From an uncultured bacterium (GTDB lineage Bacteria; Bacteroidota; Bacteroidia; Bacteroidales; Marinifilaceae), in contig CAJMSX010000045.1 of NCBI GenBank assembly GCA_905216195.1, positions 1-31,517 on the forward strand: 31,517 nt of DNA. Direction: 5' to 3'. The position numbers and the translations under genes were made by a program. Under the pieces are notes generated by a model that was not told the DNA's origin, searched no databases, and saw nothing but the letters and a program-made list of their open reading frames with translations. Positions 31,272 to 31,517 of this stretch are shown here, in pieces. Each line of letters starts with the position of its first letter. The stretch's first letter is position 1.

Positions 31272-31517
31272 TTTCTTTCCGTATTTTTACATTCACCACC
31301 TGACCGGTATAATCTGACAAGAGAGTCTGAACCGACACCTCGGCTACACGTTCCGGAGATAAAAGCGTATTCTCCGGCTCATTGCCGAAATTCTGAATGC
31401 GCATCGGAGTTTTGGTCCGTTCGGGATTGATACAGTTGACACGAATCCCAAAGGAATCCCACTCCTGAGCAATAGCCTGTACAAAATTGACGATAGCAGC
31501 CTTGGTCGAAGAATAAA
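31264..31517 (-). CDS. SDR family oxidoreductase, C-terminal part; possibly the SDR half of a cytidylyltransferase-SDR fusion
   Basis: The last 83 codons of a gene that runs off the right edge. It shows the SDR active site Y-S-S-T-K at the very start, then 'VNFVQAIAQEW', 'GIRVNCINPERTKTPMR' and a C-terminal 'VAEVSVQTLLSD' with 'TGQVV'. The 'INPERTKTPMR..NFGNEPE' stretch resembles proteins that fuse a CDP-alditol (ribitol-5-phosphate) cytidylyltransferase to an SDR that makes the alditol phosphate. This is consistent with the adjacent LicD, which would use the product, but the cytidylyltransferase half would lie outside the window. An ordinary SDR is the alternative. Confidence 0.78.
   Translation of the reverse strand, partial: YSSTKAAIVNFVQAIAQEWDSFGIRVNCINPERTKTPMRIQNFGNEPENTLLSPERVAEVSVQTLLSDYTGQVVNVKIRKENE

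Noticed and set aside
1..31517. tRNA, rRNA, CRISPR array, insertion sequence or transposase
   Set aside because: No tRNA-like cloverleaf, repeat-spacer pattern, terminal repeats or transposase reading frame was seen anywhere on either strand. The window is densely coding.

Overview
The window looks like chromosomal DNA of a member of the Bacteroidales (phylum Bacteroidota). Three things support this. Promoters match the Bacteroidetes pattern TTTG-N19/20-TAnnTTTG, with clear -7 boxes before at least seven genes. Shine-Dalgarno sequences are weak. The gene families are characteristic of the group: a GG-Bacteroidales radical-SAM peptide cassette, a long LspA, an N-terminally anchored parvulin, and a YfhO-type membrane protein. 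I cannot name the genus with confidence.

Layout, left to right. (1) 1-3442: a truncated histidine phosphatase on the minus strand, then a divergent plus-strand operon cobU-cobT-cobS-cobC for nucleotide-loop assembly of cobalamin. Its leader resembles a small cobalamin riboswitch, and a strong hairpin terminator closes it. (2) 3448-7640, minus strand: fbp (fructose-1,6-bisphosphatase), a fused NDP-forming acyl-CoA synthetase, a 56-residue single-pass membrane protein that is probably co-translated with it, a terminator, a G-quadruplex motif, and a long-chain flavodoxin. (3) 7641-11199: an AT-rich 400-bp stretch followed by a compact ribosomal peptide (RiPP) operon. It has its own promoter, a 76-residue Cys-containing precursor, a radical SAM/SPASM maturase, a second radical-SAM-like protein, and its own terminator. 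This is the most novel part of the window. (4) 11240-22090, plus strand: housekeeping genes, namely aspartate kinase, an IleRS with an altered HIGH motif, a DksA-like protein without its zinc site, lspA, topA and a PpiD-like foldase. (5) 22105-31517: a cell-surface glycan region. On the plus strand are a YfhO-type membrane protein overlapping a UDP-glucuronate decarboxylase, and a lone methyltransferase. On the minus strand are a family-2 glycosyltransferase and an overlapping run of SDR C-terminus, LicD, GNT-I-like, GT4 and GT2 genes.

How the parts work together. The cob genes activate and attach the lower ligand and trim its phosphate. fbp and the acyl-CoA synthetase serve central carbon metabolism. 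In the RiPP operon the maturase and its partner are expected to modify the Cys-rich core of the small precursor, but no exporter or leader protease is present, so those functions must lie elsewhere. The right-hand genes supply nucleotide sugars, transfer sugars, and probably add a phospho-substituent (LicD) to a capsule, lipopolysaccharide or glycoprotein glycan.

Limits: everything was read by eye from sequence. No homology search, profile search or RNA folding was run. Family calls rest on motifs, length and context.
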